Shown here: positions 1 through 9,285 of the stretch, piece by piece
How the letters are laid out: the number at the start of each line of letters is the position of its first letter
Numbering within the stretch: position 1 is the stretch's first letter
NCBI RefSeq assembly: GCF_000014585.1
Contig: NC_008319.1
Location: 1,178,001 to 1,242,000 of the forward strand
From: Synechococcus sp. CC9311
GTDB lineage: Bacteria > Cyanobacteriota > Cyanobacteriia > PCC-6307 > Cyanobiaceae
Direction: 5' to 3'
DNA: 64,000 nt
The notes under the pieces: generated by a model
What the model was told of the DNA's origin: nothing
What the model saw: only the letters and a program-made list of their open reading frames with translations
Databases searched by the model: none
Made by a program: the position numbers and the translations under genes

Positions 1-447
1 GCTAATGCGCTTGAGTTGTAGATCGATCGCTGTGAGTTCTTCGCTCCAATCCTCTGGGTCTGTGGGTGCTTCGCTCGGCTCCGTATTGGATTCCGTGAGC
101 TGTTCGTTGGTTGGAGCGGATATTGGAAAAGCTGGCATGGCAGGCTTGATTGGCTTGGATTCACTGCTGTCAGGTTCCTTGTTGTCAGATTTGCTGGCCG
201 GTTTTGGTTGTTGAGCCTCGGGTTCTGGTTGTTTTTTGTTGGCAGCTTGCAGGGTTCGTTTTGGCTCATTCCTTTGATTTTGTCTCAGGTGACGTTCCTC
301 TAACCGCTGTCTCGCTCTGTCTTCTGCTTCCTCAGCATCGGCAGCTTCTCCTAGTGAGCTTCCAAGCTCTTGTTCGCCATCAAAGCCGCTGACACGCACT
401 ACACATCGGTTGCTATCGATGTGGCAAATCTCCACCTTTGTTTTCAT
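1..447 (-). CDS. Conserved hypothetical protein, 5' part only (runs off left edge)
   Basis: An open frame on the minus strand starts at ATG 447-445 and stays open for 149 codons to base 1, so the C-terminus lies outside the window. The first 45 or so residues look like a small folded region (MKTKVEICHIDSNRCVVRV at the start). They are followed by a charged, Glu/Arg-rich helix and then a long low-complexity stretch rich in Pro, Gln, Lys, Ser and Glu, typical of a disordered linker. It is divergent from the TerC gene with only 37 bases between the two starts. I do not recognise a family and assign no function. The unbroken frame and the ordered N-terminus argue for a real gene. Confidence 0.7.
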   Translation of the reverse strand, partial: MKTKVEICHIDSNRCVVRVSGFDGEQELGSSLGEAADAEEAEDRARQRLEERHLRQNQRNEPKRTLQAANKKQPEPEAQQPKPASKSDNKEPDSSESKPIKPAMPAFPISAPTNEQLTESNTEPSEAPTDPEDWSEELTAIDLQLKRIS

Positions 448-484
448 GCCTCTGGAGGGGGGTAACCATTTCTAAGCTGTTGCG

Positions 485-1207
485 ATGGATTCAGCTGCCC
501 TATCTTCACTGACGCCTCTTCTTGATGGTGTTGATCAATGGGCTGAGCTGCTGCCCCTCCTTCCAGTGCTCGTGGCCTTGGAACTGGTTCTTTCCGCTGA
601 CAATGCGATTGCTTTAGCGGCTGTAGCTCGAAAGCAAAACGACCCCATTAAGGAAAAAAAAGCGCTGGACCTTGGAATTGCGATTGCTTTTTTTCTCAGG
701 GTTGCTCTGATTTTATTGGCTCAGTGGGTGTTGGCTTTCAAGCCATTGCAACTCATTGCTGGTTTTTATTTGCTGTGGCTATTCCTATCCCATATCTGGG
801 TCAAGCCATCAGGCTCTCAAGATCGGTCCGGGTCTTCAGAGCATCCACCATCAACCTCCTTCACGCGAACGATCGTTGCCTTGGCCCTAACGGATCTAGC
901 TTTTTCTGTTGATAGTGTTGCTGCTGCTGTAGCGATTAGTGATCAACTTATTCTGGTGATTACTGGGGCTTTTATTGGTGTTGTTGCTTTACGATTTACC
1001 TCGGGATTGTTTATTCGTTGGCTTCAAATTTATACTCGCTTGGAAACAGCCGGATATCTTGCGGTCGCTTTGGTAGGAGTCAAACTTATTTTAACTCTGG
1101 CCTTGCCTGGCTTACAGCCACCCGAATGGTGGACCCTGTTAACTGTTGCTTTGCTCATGATTTGGGGCTTTTCCGAGCGCAAAGAGACGTTGGGACACGA
1201 AGTTTGA
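485..1207 (+). CDS. TerC family integral membrane protein
   Basis: 240-residue polytopic membrane protein with about seven hydrophobic segments. The two family signatures are visible: ALELVLSADNAIALA near residue 35 and DLAFSVDSVAAAVAIS near residue 140. Each carries the paired acidic/polar residues typical of TerC (PF03741). TerC proteins are inner-membrane or thylakoid proteins. Bacterial ones are linked to metal (manganese) export or metalation of secreted proteins, and the plant homologue helps insert thylakoid membrane proteins. The substrate here cannot be read from sequence. It starts at ATG 485 and is followed after 4 bases by a DUF6464 gene, so it probably heads a short operon. The name does not imply tellurite resistance. 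Confidence 0.88.
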   Translation: MDSAALSSLTPLLDGVDQWAELLPLLPVLVALELVLSADNAIALAAVARKQNDPIKEKKALDLGIAIAFFLRVALILLAQWVLAFKPLQLIAGFYLLWLFLSHIWVKPSGSQDRSGSSEHPPSTSFTRTIVALALTDLAFSVDSVAAAVAISDQLILVITGAFIGVVALRFTSGLFIRWLQIYTRLETAGYLAVALVGVKLILTLALPGLQPPEWWTLLTVALLMIWGFSERKETLGHEV

Positions 1208-1211
1208 TCCA

Positions 1212-1553
1212 ATGCTTGTTGAAATGCGTCAGTCAGTCACTCAGATTCTGCTCGACCGCTTTGAGTTGAGTGATCCTCCAATGCCCGGCCAATGGTTTTT
1301 TCATCAACAAACCAGTTATCTTGTCATGCAAAGAAGGCATCGGTATAAGTTGCTTTCAGGTCATTATGAACTCTCTTCTATTGTTTTACTTGTTAAGCCA
1401 CAAAAACAGCCTGCTGACGCACAATTTGTTGGTCATGGTTGGGTAATCGGAGATGCTGATTGCCGATTTAATGCCTTGACCCCTTTGCTTCGTTGTGCCG
1501 TTCTCCCTGATGGACCATGTGATCGTTGTGTTCACCGGGAAGAACGTCTATGA
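1212..1553 (+). CDS. DUF6464-like small conserved protein
   Basis: 113 residues. The C-terminal half contains the pattern DADCRFNALTPLLRCAV followed by PDGPCDRC, that is several conserved cysteines around RFNA and LRCAVxPxGPC. I associate this with the cyanobacterial DUF6464 family (recognised by eye). The spaced cysteines could bind a metal, but that is inference. It begins 4 bases after the TerC stop. Its TGA overlaps the ATG of the next gene in an ATGA arrangement, which suggests translational coupling. A start at Met5 (1224) is also possible. Function unknown. Confidence 0.7.
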   Translation: MLVEMRQSVTQILLDRFELSDPPMPGQWFFHQQTSYLVMQRRHRYKLLSGHYELSSIVLLVKPQKQPADAQFVGHGWVIGDADCRFNALTPLLRCAVLPDGPCDRCVHREERL

Positions 1554-2035
1554 CTTCTCTTAGATGGCATGCTGCCGTTCTCCTAAAGGGGCACGGTGTT
1601 GCTTCAGGTCAAGCTTCGGGCTCTGGTGCATCACGGAGGTCTCCCTATCCCAAGGGGACTATTGCGATGCAATCGCCCTTTTTTGCAGCCTTAGGCCTTG
1701 ATCTTTCTCCTTATTGGCCTGGAACATTGAATTTGTCATTCTCTCCTTCTGAGCTACATCTTAGCCGTCCAGATTATTTATTTCGTGATGTGGAATGGAC
1801 CCACTTGCATCCCCCTGAATCCTTTTCGTTTTGGAGGATTCGCTTGCGTTCTGTTGGCATTTACGATTTTAATGTTCCGGGTTTGGTTTATTGGCCACAT
1901 CCAGAAACAAAGGTAAGACATTGGCAAAGTCGATCTACTCTGGAAATTTTAGCTCCTTACGTTGAACATCTCTCATTGGGGCAAATATTTGAGCTTGGGG
2001 TTAATTCTGCTGCGATTCAGGTTTTAAATTCCTAG
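1550..2035 (+). CDS. Conserved hypothetical protein with a RibK-like pattern
   Basis: 161 residues if started at ATG 1550, which overlaps the upstream stop as ATGA; an upstream TTG in the same frame is less likely. The N-terminal half reads as a glycine-rich segment (GHGVASGQASGSG), then PKGTIAMQSPFFAALGLDL, then YWPGTLNLSF. The spacing and the PGTLN motif resemble archaeal CTP-dependent riboflavin kinase (DUF120/RibK), where PYPGTLN lines the substrate pocket. The match is by eye and weak, and cyanobacteria normally have a bifunctional RibF. I therefore call it conserved hypothetical, third gene of a TerC operon. Confidence 0.6.
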   Translation: MTSLRWHAAVLLKGHGVASGQASGSGASRRSPYPKGTIAMQSPFFAALGLDLSPYWPGTLNLSFSPSELHLSRPDYLFRDVEWTHLHPPESFSFWRIRLRSVGIYDFNVPGLVYWPHPETKVRHWQSRSTLEILAPYVEHLSLGQIFELGVNSAAIQVLNS

Positions 2036-2172
2036 TGTAGGTCTTGGTTTGTGGTGCATTATTTGCGATTTTGCGGGCCGCTATTCCCATTGGCTTCATT
2101 TATCGTTGGTTGATTTCTGTTTTCATAAGCAATACTCTTTCTCTGGTGCTACTTCTTGTTGTTTGAATCACG

Positions 2173-2385
2173 ATGACTAATGCTGAACGCATTAAAACTC
2201 GTTCTGTGCTTCTTGAATTTCTGAAATTCAGGGTGTTAGCGGCGGGACAGGAGTTTTTTGATGGCACTGGCATGGAACAGCGTCGTCAGTGGTTGGCTTC
2301 GGTCCACCCGCAAGCACTTGCCCTGTCGGATGAGGACCTAGAGCAGATTTGGAATCAAGCTCGTTCGCTTTACACGGAATGTTGA
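2173..2385 (+). CDS. Small conserved hypothetical protein
   Basis: 70-residue, probably helical protein from ATG 2173, with charged N- and C-terminal helices and a central SVHPQALALSDEDLEQIW segment. No membrane span, signal peptide or known motif is visible. It sits 138 bases after the RibK-like gene and 32 bases before the helicase, so it could share a transcript with the helicase. The 2036-2172 gap before it shows no tRNA or clear terminator. Function unknown. Confidence 0.6.
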   Translation: MTNAERIKTRSVLLEFLKFRVLAAGQEFFDGTGMEQRRQWLASVHPQALALSDEDLEQIWNQARSLYTEC

Positions 2386-2417
2386 AGGTGTGGATTTAGG
2401 CTGAATCTTTCGCCCTA

Positions 2418-3698
2418 TTGGCCATTTCCCCTTCCCCTGTCCCGTCGGAGTCCGCAACCTCTGGTTTTGATTCCCTTGGTTTGAGTCAGCCGCTGCTGAA
2501 GGCTTTGCAGGAGAAGGGATACACCGCTCCGTCGCCGATTCAATTGCAGGCCATCCCCGCTGTGATTTCTGGGCGGGATGTGATGGCTGCTGCGCAAACA
2601 GGAACAGGTAAAACGGCAGGGTTCACGCTCCCGATGTTGGAACGTCTCAACCATGGAGCACGTCCAGGGCGTTTACAGATACGGGCTTTGGTCCTGACCC
2701 CGACTCGAGAGCTGGCCGCACAGGTGTTGGCAAGTGTTCGCGAGTACAGCAAGTATCTCCAGCTCACTAGTGATGTGGTGTTTGGTGGTGTGAAGATCAA
2801 CCCTCAAATTCAGCGTCTGCAGAAGGGCGTTGATGTGTTGGTTGCCACTCCAGGTCGCTTGCTAGATCTGCTCCAACAGGGTGCTGTGCGGTTCGATCGG
2901 GTTGAGTTTTTGGTGCTTGATGAAGCCGATCGAATGTTGGATATGGGCTTTATTCATGACATCCGGCGGGTGATTTCTCGTCTTCCTGATCGTCGTCAGA
3001 CCTTGATGTTTTCGGCCACATTTAGTGCGCCAATTCGGAAATTAGCGACAGGGTTGCTTGACCATCCTGTGCAAATTCAGGTCGCCCCTGCCAACCAAAC
3101 TGTGCGATCTGTGGAGCAGGTTGTTCATCCTTGCGATATGGCCCGCAAAGTTGATCTTTTGAGTCATCTCATTCGCAGCGGTGAGTGGCTTCAGGTGTTG
3201 GTGTTCTCCCGGACAAAACACGGTGCGAATCGCGTCGTGGATCGTCTCAGCCAGCAAGGTCTGTTAGCGGCAGCAATCCATGGAAATAAAAGCCAAGGTG
3301 CACGAACACGGGCTTTGCAAGGATTCAAGGATGGATCGGTGCGCGTTCTTGTTGCCACAGATATTGCTGCTCGAGGGATTGATATTCAGCAGCTCCCTCA
3401 TGTGGTGAATCTCGATCTCCCGAATGTTGCCGAAGACTATGTGCATCGCATCGGACGCACGGGTCGTGCAGGAGAAACCGGCCATGCCATCTCTCTTGTT
3501 GCTGCTGAAGAGGCATTGCTTTTGAAGGCGATTGAGCGCCTCACAGGTGAGTCCTTGCGTCGGGAAAATGTTCCTGGGTTTGAACCCACCGTTCTGAGTG
3601 CTCCTCCCCTCGACCTAAGCGGTGGACGCGGTCGCCGCTCAGGTGGTTCGTCGCGCAGCCGCAAAGACACTCGTAGCACGAGGACGTATCGTCGCTAA
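2418..3698 (+). CDS. DEAD-box ATP-dependent RNA helicase, RhlE-like
   Basis: 426 residues with the full DEAD-box set in order: Q motif (GFDSLGL...PSPIQ), motif I AQTGTGKT, Ia PTRELAAQ, Ib [50 protein letters not shown]. The short tail is Gly/Arg/Ser-rich, as in RhlE-type enzymes. It should unwind RNA duplexes using ATP, in ribosome assembly or mRNA turnover and often in cold adaptation. The only plausible start is TTG 2418, because the first ATG lies inside motif I. No strong ribosome-binding site is seen, so the exact start is uncertain. It converges with fmt, and both stop codons lie in one small palindrome. Confidence 0.9.
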   Translation: MAISPSPVPSESATSGFDSLGLSQPLLKALQEKGYTAPSPIQLQAIPAVISGRDVMAAAQTGTGKTAGFTLPMLERLNHGARPGRLQIRALVLTPTRELAAQVLASVREYSKYLQLTSDVVFGGVKINPQIQRLQKGVDVLVATPGRLLDLLQQGAVRFDRVEFLVLDEADRMLDMGFIHDIRRVISRLPDRRQTLMFSATFSAPIRKLATGLLDHPVQIQVAPANQTVRSVEQVVHPCDMARKVDLLSHLIRSGEWLQVLVFSRTKHGANRVVDRLSQQGLLAAAIHGNKSQGARTRALQGFKDGSVRVLVATDIAARGIDIQQLPHVVNLDLPNVAEDYVHRIGRTGRAGETGHAISLVAAEEALLLKAIERLTGESLRRENVPGFEPTVLSAPPLDLSGGRGRRSGGSSRSRKDTRSTRTYRR

Positions 3699-3711
3699 CG
3701 CGCATGCGTTA
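3696..3711. terminator. Palindrome holding both stop codons of convergent genes
   Basis: TAACGC-GCAT-GCGTTA is a perfect 6-bp inverted repeat. The left TAA is the helicase stop and the right TTA is the complement of the fmt stop. No T tract follows on either strand, so termination activity is only a possibility. Confidence 0.3.
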
Positions 3712-4737
3712 CGAAAACGTACCGAATTGCTGTTCGGCAGCAGCGTTTAGTTGTTGAATAAGTGAGTCGCCATCGCTCCGCCCTTTCCCTTCCAGCTGTG
3801 CGGCTCGAACCAGGATCGGACAGCCACTCGTGCTCACGACGACCCCGAGCCCCTTCACAGATTCCAACACTGTTCCCGGAGGATGACCTCCTGTGGGCCA
3901 GCGTCCGATGAGGGGATGTACTTCGGCGGGGAGCTCCTCTCTAAGTCGATCGATGAGGGGTTCGCAATGGAGGAGTTTGAGGCGTTTGTCGTTCCAAAGC
4001 GTGACTGCATTGGGATAGAGCGCCATCACTTTGCGATGAATGTTGAGTGCCGAGGCTGACCAGTCGATCTGGTGGTCTTGTTTGGTGAGCATGCGTGCGT
4101 AACTGGCGTCTCCAGAGCGATCGGACTGGTTCATCACCTTGAGGCGTGCCCTGCGTTCGGGCTCGGATCCTTGTCCTGCTGATTCAATCAATGGCATCGC
4201 TTCCACCATGAGTTCAGCGGTGAGAACGCTCATGCGTTCGGCCAGAGTGTGGCCGTTATCCAATAAACCAATCGGTAGGTTTCGCTCAATCAGAACAGGT
4301 CCGGTGTCGAGTCCCTCTTCCATGGCCATGACGCCCACACCCGTTTCGGGGTCTCCTTCAAGAATTGACCACTGAATCGGTCCAGCTCCTCTCCATCGGG
4401 GAAGTAGGGATCCATGTCCGTTCCAGCACCCCAGCGGCGGTTGGTTCAGCACATTTTTTGGCAAGATTTGCCCAAACGCCACCACCACAGACAGGTCAGG
4501 TTGGAGCTCAGCGAGTTGTTGTTGGCAGGTTTCGTCTTGCTTGATGCGCTCCGGGGTGAAAACCCTTAACCCCATTTTGATGGCTTTGGCTTTCACAGCG
4601 GATGGGACCAAAGTCTTGCCACGCCCTCGGCGTCGATCTGGTTGGGTTACCACTCCCACAATCGTGTGGCCAGCCTGATGCAGTGCCATCAGCGTTGGCA
4701 CTGCATAGTCGGGAGTTCCCCAGAACAAAATGTTCAT
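3709..4737 (-). CDS. fmt: Methionyl-tRNA formyltransferase
   Basis: 342 residues, normal for the family. It transfers a formyl group from 10-formyl-THF to Met-tRNAfMet to prime translation. The N-terminus (ILFWGTPDYAVPTL) is the usual Rossmann start. The catalytic region reads WNGHGSLLPRWRGAGPIQ, with the Asn and His of the NxH...SLLPxxRGA signature, followed by GVGVMAMEEGLDTGP and the C-terminal OB-like domain (HRKVMALYPNAV). It lies 10 bases downstream of the PmbA-like gene on the same strand, so it may be the last gene of that operon. Confidence 0.96.
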   Translation of the reverse strand: MNILFWGTPDYAVPTLMALHQAGHTIVGVVTQPDRRRGRGKTLVPSAVKAKAIKMGLRVFTPERIKQDETCQQQLAELQPDLSVVVAFGQILPKNVLNQPPLGCWNGHGSLLPRWRGAGPIQWSILEGDPETGVGVMAMEEGLDTGPVLIERNLPIGLLDNGHTLAERMSVLTAELMVEAMPLIESAGQGSEPERRARLKVMNQSDRSGDASYARMLTKQDHQIDWSASALNIHRKVMALYPNAVTLWNDKRLKLLHCEPLIDRLREELPAEVHPLIGRWPTGGHPPGTVLESVKGLGVVVSTSGCPILVRAAQLEGKGRSDGDSLIQQLNAAAEQQFGTFS

Positions 4738-4747
4738 TGAGAGGAGC

Positions 4748-6115
4748 TCAGGCTTCGCCTGTAATTGCTAGACCATCCACCCAAACATGGGGTGAAACGC
4801 CTTGATGGGTCACCACTTCATTGGGTTCTAAGTGCACGATCCCTTTCAAAACATCTCGGATGTCTCCAGCAATCGTGGCTGCTTCCACTGAGATGCGCTC
4901 ACCATCCTTCACGAGCCAGCCATCAAACGGAAGTGAAAAGGCTCCTTGGCTGGCCTTTACGCCGGCATGAAGTGCATTCAAGCCTTCGATCAACACGAAA
5001 GTATCCCGCGTATTGCGGTGGTCGAGATGCTCCACGGGACGACTAGACCCTTCGCTTGAACTCACTTCAAACCAATCGGGTCCCACGGAAACCTTGGCTC
5101 CCAGGCCGGCGTGACCGGTGGGTTGAACACCAAACTGACGAGCCGTGGCTTCGGAATGAAGCAGATTCTCCAATGTGCCGTTGCCAATCAAACAGAGACG
5201 TTTGGTTGGTGTCCCTTCACCATCAAAGGCAGCTGCTCCCACGTGATCGGGATGCAAACCGTTGTCGTGCAAATTGAAAAACGGAACGGCGATCTGTTGA
5301 CCTAGCGATTCCTTACTGCTCAAGCTGACGCCATCCAAAATGGATCGGGCATTCATCATGCTGCTGAAAGCACCGAGCAGATCAAGGAATGCCTCTGGGG
5401 TGAAACAGACCAAATAGCGACCTGTATCGATCGGTTGGTAATTGAGATGGCTGATCGTGCGTTCGGCTGCTTCGCTGATGCAGCCACTAAGGTCAAGATC
5501 AGCACTTCCAAGCGCTACGCGAACAGCACCGCCGCTGCGTGGCTTTCTTCCATTTTCCTCTGCACGGGCGTACAGGTAGAGGCTGGCCTGAGTGCGTTGC
5601 ATGTGGCGTAGCGCCCCCTCGCTGTTGAGGTAGATCCGCTCGCTATTGCCCTCGTTCAAGCCGTTGTAGGGGACGGTTGCGATTGCAGGGTGCTTGGCAA
5701 GCAGCTCGCCTTCTACATCTTTCAGCGTGCTGAGCAATGTCTGAATGCTCTGAGAGGGTTTGAGAGGCCGATCCAGCTCTGGGATCGGTGCTGTTGCCAG
5801 TGGCGAAAAGCCTGGGATGTCTTCTGCGTTGCCAAACGAACTGGCCTGATAGGCACCATCGAGGGCTTTTTCGAGGCCACCTGGTGAGAGATCAGAGGTG
5901 CTGGTCACACCAACCAATCCTTGCTCATTCCATACTCGGACAGTGATGGAGCTGCGTTGGGCTGCCTTCATTTGCTTGGCCTCACCCCGATCCACTTGGA
6001 CCGAAGCATTCATTCCTCGACTGGCTCCAAGGTCCCACTGACGGATTCCGCTTCTGGTCGCTAAAGCATGGAGCTGGTCCCGCAGCTCTTCCACATTGAG
6101 AGGTGTATGGGTCAT
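4748..6115 (-). CDS. pmbA: TldD/PmbA family protein (PmbA/TldE-like subunit)
   Basis: 455-residue member of the TldD/TldE(PmbA) family (PF01523). In other bacteria TldD and TldE form a complex that cleaves unfolded peptides and matures some modified peptides. Only TldD carries the metal-binding HExxxH, and this protein lacks it, as expected for the TldE partner. Conserved glycine-rich C-terminal segments are visible (TGHAGLGAKVSVGPDWFEV, DRNTRDTFVLIEGL-like). The start ATG lies 2 bases after the TldD stop, so the two subunits are co-transcribed and probably translationally coupled. The natural substrate in cyanobacteria is unknown. Confidence 0.9.
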   Translation of the reverse strand: MTHTPLNVEELRDQLHALATRSGIRQWDLGASRGMNASVQVDRGEAKQMKAAQRSSITVRVWNEQGLVGVTSTSDLSPGGLEKALDGAYQASSFGNAEDIPGFSPLATAPIPELDRPLKPSQSIQTLLSTLKDVEGELLAKHPAIATVPYNGLNEGNSERIYLNSEGALRHMQRTQASLYLYARAEENGRKPRSGGAVRVALGSADLDLSGCISEAAERTISHLNYQPIDTGRYLVCFTPEAFLDLLGAFSSMMNARSILDGVSLSSKESLGQQIAVPFFNLHDNGLHPDHVGAAAFDGEGTPTKRLCLIGNGTLENLLHSEATARQFGVQPTGHAGLGAKVSVGPDWFEVSSSEGSSRPVEHLDHRNTRDTFVLIEGLNALHAGVKASQGAFSLPFDGWLVKDGERISVEAATIAGDIRDVLKGIVHLEPNEVVTHQGVSPHVWVDGLAITGEA

Positions 6116-6117
6116 GG

Positions 6118-7581
6118 TCAGCGGCCTCCCACCGTGATCGAATCAACCTTGATGTGGGGTTGCCCCACCGTGACAAAAATGCTGCCGCTCACCGATCCGC
6201 AGTATCCAGCCGCTAAATCGAGATCGTTGGCGCACATGGAAATCCTTGGCATGACTTCCTTGGCTTCACCGATCAGGGTGGCTCCCTTCACAGGGCGGCC
6301 TAATTGGCCATTTTCAATGATGTAACCCTCTTCCACCGAGAAATTGAATTGTCCGGTTGGTCCCACACTTCCACCGCCCATGGACTTGCAATACAAGCCA
6401 CGATCAACCGATTGGATCAGGTCATCGGTGCTGTGGGGGCCTGCAGCGATATAGGTGTTGCGCATACGACTCGCAGCAGCAAAGCCATGGTTTTGTCGCC
6501 TGCCGCTTCCGGTCCGCGCATGACCGGTGCGCAGTTCACCAGCACGATCACTCAAAAATCCTTTTAAGACGCCATCCTCAATGAGCACCGTCCGCTGTGA
6601 TTCCATCCCCTCATCGTCCATGGAGAGGGAACCAAAGGCGCCTGTGCTGAGGCCTTCATCAATGGCTGTCACAGCAGGGTTGGCAATCGTTTTTCCAACT
6701 TGATCGGCAAACGGGGTTGTGCCGCGTTCCACCTGGGTGGTTTCAAGCAGATGGCCGCAGGCTTCGTGGAAAATGACACCACCAAAACGATTGGCGAGGA
6801 CTACGGGCATCTGTCCTCCATCCACGTAATCGGCATGGAGCATGGTTGCAGCACTGCTGCACACTTCGTTGGCCGCTGCATCCACATCCCATTCCCGTAA
6901 ATCATCCGGGCGATCGCTAGAACCAAAGCGTCGTGCGATGTTTGCGCGATGCTCACCATCTGCAGCTAACACACTGAGGCCACTGGACTGATGCAGGCGA
7001 ATGTCGCGGGCATAAGTTCCATCACTGGCAGCAACAAGGACCTCTTGCCAATCGCGTGAAAAGCTGCCACGACGGACTTCAAGGTGCTGTCCGAGATGAT
7101 CGAGTCGAGCTGTTCCTTCTAACAGTCGTTGTGTGATTTCACTGAGCTCAGGCGACTGAGCGAGCCAGGCGTCCTTATTGGCTCCAAAATCTTTGAGCTG
7201 ACGGAGTCCTTCAAACCCTCGTTGATGTTGGAGGGTGTTGTGCTCCAATTCGAGCATGGCCAAGGCTTGGTCAAGGGCTTGGGCTAAGCCGGATTCACTG
7301 AGATCGTTCGTGCTAACGAAACCGTCTCGATGTCCGAGGAATACGCGGATGCCAGCCCCCATCCCAAAGGATGGAGACACACTGGTAATGCGTTCCTGTT
7401 CAGCAAGAACTCCAAGGTGATCCGTGCGTTCTAGGAACACTTCAACTAGATCAGCTCCAGCCCGGACACCTGTCTGAAGAAGCGTTTCCAGGCGATCTTT
7501 CCAGGGTGTGTGGCCCGGATCCAGATTGAAGGTCTGGTTAAGAGCGGGATGGGTTTCGACCAAGCCCCTCGTCTGCGTCAA
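6118..7581 (-). CDS. tldD: TldD metalloprotease subunit
   Basis: 487 residues. The zinc-binding motif HEACGH (HExxxH) is present in GGVIFHEACGHLLE near residue 270, so this is the catalytic partner of the PmbA-like protein encoded 2 bases downstream. The C-terminal glycine-rich region (SMGGGSVGPTGQFNFSV ... GAT LIGEAKEV) is typical. The start is ATG 7581. It is 61 bases downstream of acsF on the same strand. Cytoplasmic peptidase; no specific substrate can be inferred. Confidence 0.94.
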   Translation of the reverse strand: MTQTRGLVETHPALNQTFNLDPGHTPWKDRLETLLQTGVRAGADLVEVFLERTDHLGVLAEQERITSVSPSFGMGAGIRVFLGHRDGFVSTNDLSESGLAQALDQALAMLELEHNTLQHQRGFEGLRQLKDFGANKDAWLAQSPELSEITQRLLEGTARLDHLGQHLEVRRGSFSRDWQEVLVAASDGTYARDIRLHQSSGLSVLAADGEHRANIARRFGSSDRPDDLREWDVDAAANEVCSSAATMLHADYVDGGQMPVVLANRFGGVIFHEACGHLLETTQVERGTTPFADQVGKTIANPAVTAIDEGLSTGAFGSLSMDDEGMESQRTVLIEDGVLKGFLSDRAGELRTGHARTGSGRRQNHGFAAASRMRNTYIAAGPHSTDDLIQSVDRGLYCKSMGGGSVGPTGQFNFSVEEGYIIENGQLGRPVKGATLIGEAKEVMPRISMCANDLDLAAGYCGSVSGSIFVTVGQPHIKVDSITVGGR

Positions 7582-7642
7582 CCTTGATTATGGAGAATCG
7601 CGGTGGTAATTGGTGACAGAGGCTCTGGTTGATTGCCAGTTC

Positions 7643-8728
7643 TCAACGAACGCTTGGGTGGTAACGATCGCTGCGGATCGGTGCCATTAGAAAAAGGGAT
7701 GCCATTTGAGCTCCGTTGGCCACCCAATGGGGAAGTTTGCGCAGCAGTTTGATGGGGGCAGGGGCTTGCGTGGCATCCACTGCGCTGAGCGCAGCGTTGT
7801 TGTTCACCAAGCGTTCGAGACCGTTGTAAAAGCGAGGATTCTTGACATCGAGGACCACTGGAAACACTCGTGCAGTGTTTTCATTCGTCTTGTCGATAAC
7901 CAAGCGGTCATATTCCCGAGCATCCAGACCTAGGGCTTCGTAAAACTCCTTGCGTGCCACATCTCGCACATACATGGTGGCGAACACCGCGAGAAGAAAG
8001 AAACGACACCAAAGTCGAGCGCGTAATCCCCGCACTGTCTCTGGCTGGGCTTTCATCAATGCATCAAAGAAATCACCGTGGCGATTTTCGTCTTGACACC
8101 AATTCTCGAAGAAGTTGAAGATCGGGAAAATTTTACTGTCTGGATTTTGCTCAAGATGGCGGAAAATGGTGATGTAGCGCCAGTAACCAATTTTTTCAGA
8201 CAGATATGTGGCGTAAAAAATAAATTTTGGTTTGAAAAATGTATAGCTCTTACTGGATGTTAAGAAGCCAAGATCCAGCTGCAGACCAAAATCGCTCATC
8301 GACTTGTTGAGGAAGCCTGCGTGCCGCGCCTCATCACGGGCCATATGCGAGAAGCATTCGGCGAGTAGGGGGTTTTTGGTTTTGATCCGACGGCTGAGTT
8401 CTTTGTAAAGCAAAAACCCGGAAAACTCAGACGTGCAACTTTGTTCTAGAAATTCAACGAATACTTTGCGGGTCTCGGGGTCGAGCTGATCTGCTGCTCC
8501 ATCAAATTCGCCATTGCGCACAAAGTGATGACGGTTGTAATCCTTTCGAAACTCTTCGCAGATTGCCTCTAGCTCTGCCTCATTTGGACGCAGATCCATC
8601 GCGGCCATCGCCTCGAAATCTGTCGTGTAAAAACGAGGAGTCAGGATCGTGTCCTTCGCCGGGTCTTTCGTCGTTACGTTGGACCCTGGTACTGCTGTGG
8701 CTTCCGTAACGGCTGTTGGAGGCACCAT
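7643..8728 (-). CDS. acsF: Mg-protoporphyrin IX monomethyl ester oxidative cyclase (aerobic)
   Basis: 361 residues, full length for the AcsF/ChlE/CHL27 di-iron family. It forms the isocyclic E ring of chlorophyll using O2. The di-iron ligands are visible in [19 protein letters not shown], then [10 protein letters not shown] and [12 protein letters not shown] (two ExxH-type motifs). Membrane-associated at the thylakoid or plasma membrane. The start ATG 8728 has a 74-base gap to the upstream DUF2996 gene. The window also holds hemJ, an earlier step of the same tetrapyrrole pathway, about 53 kb away. Also known as chlE. Confidence 0.97.
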   Translation of the reverse strand: MVPPTAVTEATAVPGSNVTTKDPAKDTILTPRFYTTDFEAMAAMDLRPNEAELEAICEEFRKDYNRHHFVRNGEFDGAADQLDPETRKVFVEFLEQSCTSEFSGFLLYKELSRRIKTKNPLLAECFSHMARDEARHAGFLNKSMSDFGLQLDLGFLTSSKSYTFFKPKFIFYATYLSEKIGYWRYITIFRHLEQNPDSKIFPIFNFFENWCQDENRHGDFFDALMKAQPETVRGLRARLWCRFFLLAVFATMYVRDVARKEFYEALGLDAREYDRLVIDKTNENTARVFPVVLDVKNPRFYNGLERLVNNNAALSAVDATQAPAPIKLLRKLPHWVANGAQMASLFLMAPIRSDRYHPSVR

Positions 8729-8802
8729 CGGTTGCGTCAGTCACTACAACCCATCGTAGGTTGCCCTCTGGTAACCCACAGCCCAGTGTTACGAGCTTTC
8801 AG

Positions 8803-9240
8803 TTAATTCCCACCCAGCCATTTCTGGCCATTCAGACGCTGCAGCAACCGAGACTGGAGAAGGGCCAGGTTGATGCGCTTCTCATCGATCAAAAAGGACT
8901 CCAACAGGCTCGGCTCCGTTCCGGATTCCGCGAGCGCAATGGTTTTACCGGATGTGATCGAATCCGATTCAAAACAGACCCAGAACCGCCGATCGCCAGG
9001 TAACTCTCCGGCGACCATCCAGCATTGGCCTCCCACAACAGGACGATCACCTTCGATGAGATCGATCGAAGCGGTGATCTGATGATTGCTGCTAAGTGCT
9101 TTGCTGAGGGAGGGGATGAGATCGTCCTTAATGAACGCCTGAAAGGGTTTGTCCTCCAGCTTGGGCTTCGGAGCAGGTTTCGCTGCAGGCTTTGCTGCTG
9201 GTTTGGCTGCAGCTTTGGGTGTTTCGGGAGTTTCGCTCAC
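8803..9240 (-). CDS. DUF2996-type cyanobacterial protein
   Basis: 145 residues. The first 28 or so residues are a low-complexity Ala/Lys/Pro repeat (PKAAAKPAAKPAAKPAPKPK). They are followed by a compact domain beginning DKPFQAFIKDDLIPSL and ending LQSRLLQRLNGQKWLGGN, which I recognise as the cyanobacterium-restricted DUF2996 family. No signal peptide or membrane span. The position upstream of acsF is suggestive but proves no link. Function unknown. Confidence 0.75.
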   Translation of the reverse strand: MSETPETPKAAAKPAAKPAAKPAPKPKLEDKPFQAFIKDDLIPSLSKALSSNHQITASIDLIEGDRPVVGGQCWMVAGELPGDRRFWVCFESDSITSGKTIALAESGTEPSLLESFLIDEKRINLALLQSRLLQRLNGQKWLGGN

Positions 9241-9285
9241 CGGATTTTGATTGCTGGGCGAACTGTAGACAGCCCAGTGCTTTGT

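Noticed and set aside
485-1207. Tellurite resistance system from TerC plus two TerB-like genes
   Set aside because: The genes are 30 kb apart, with no terA, terD, terE or terZ. The domain names reflect history, not shared function.
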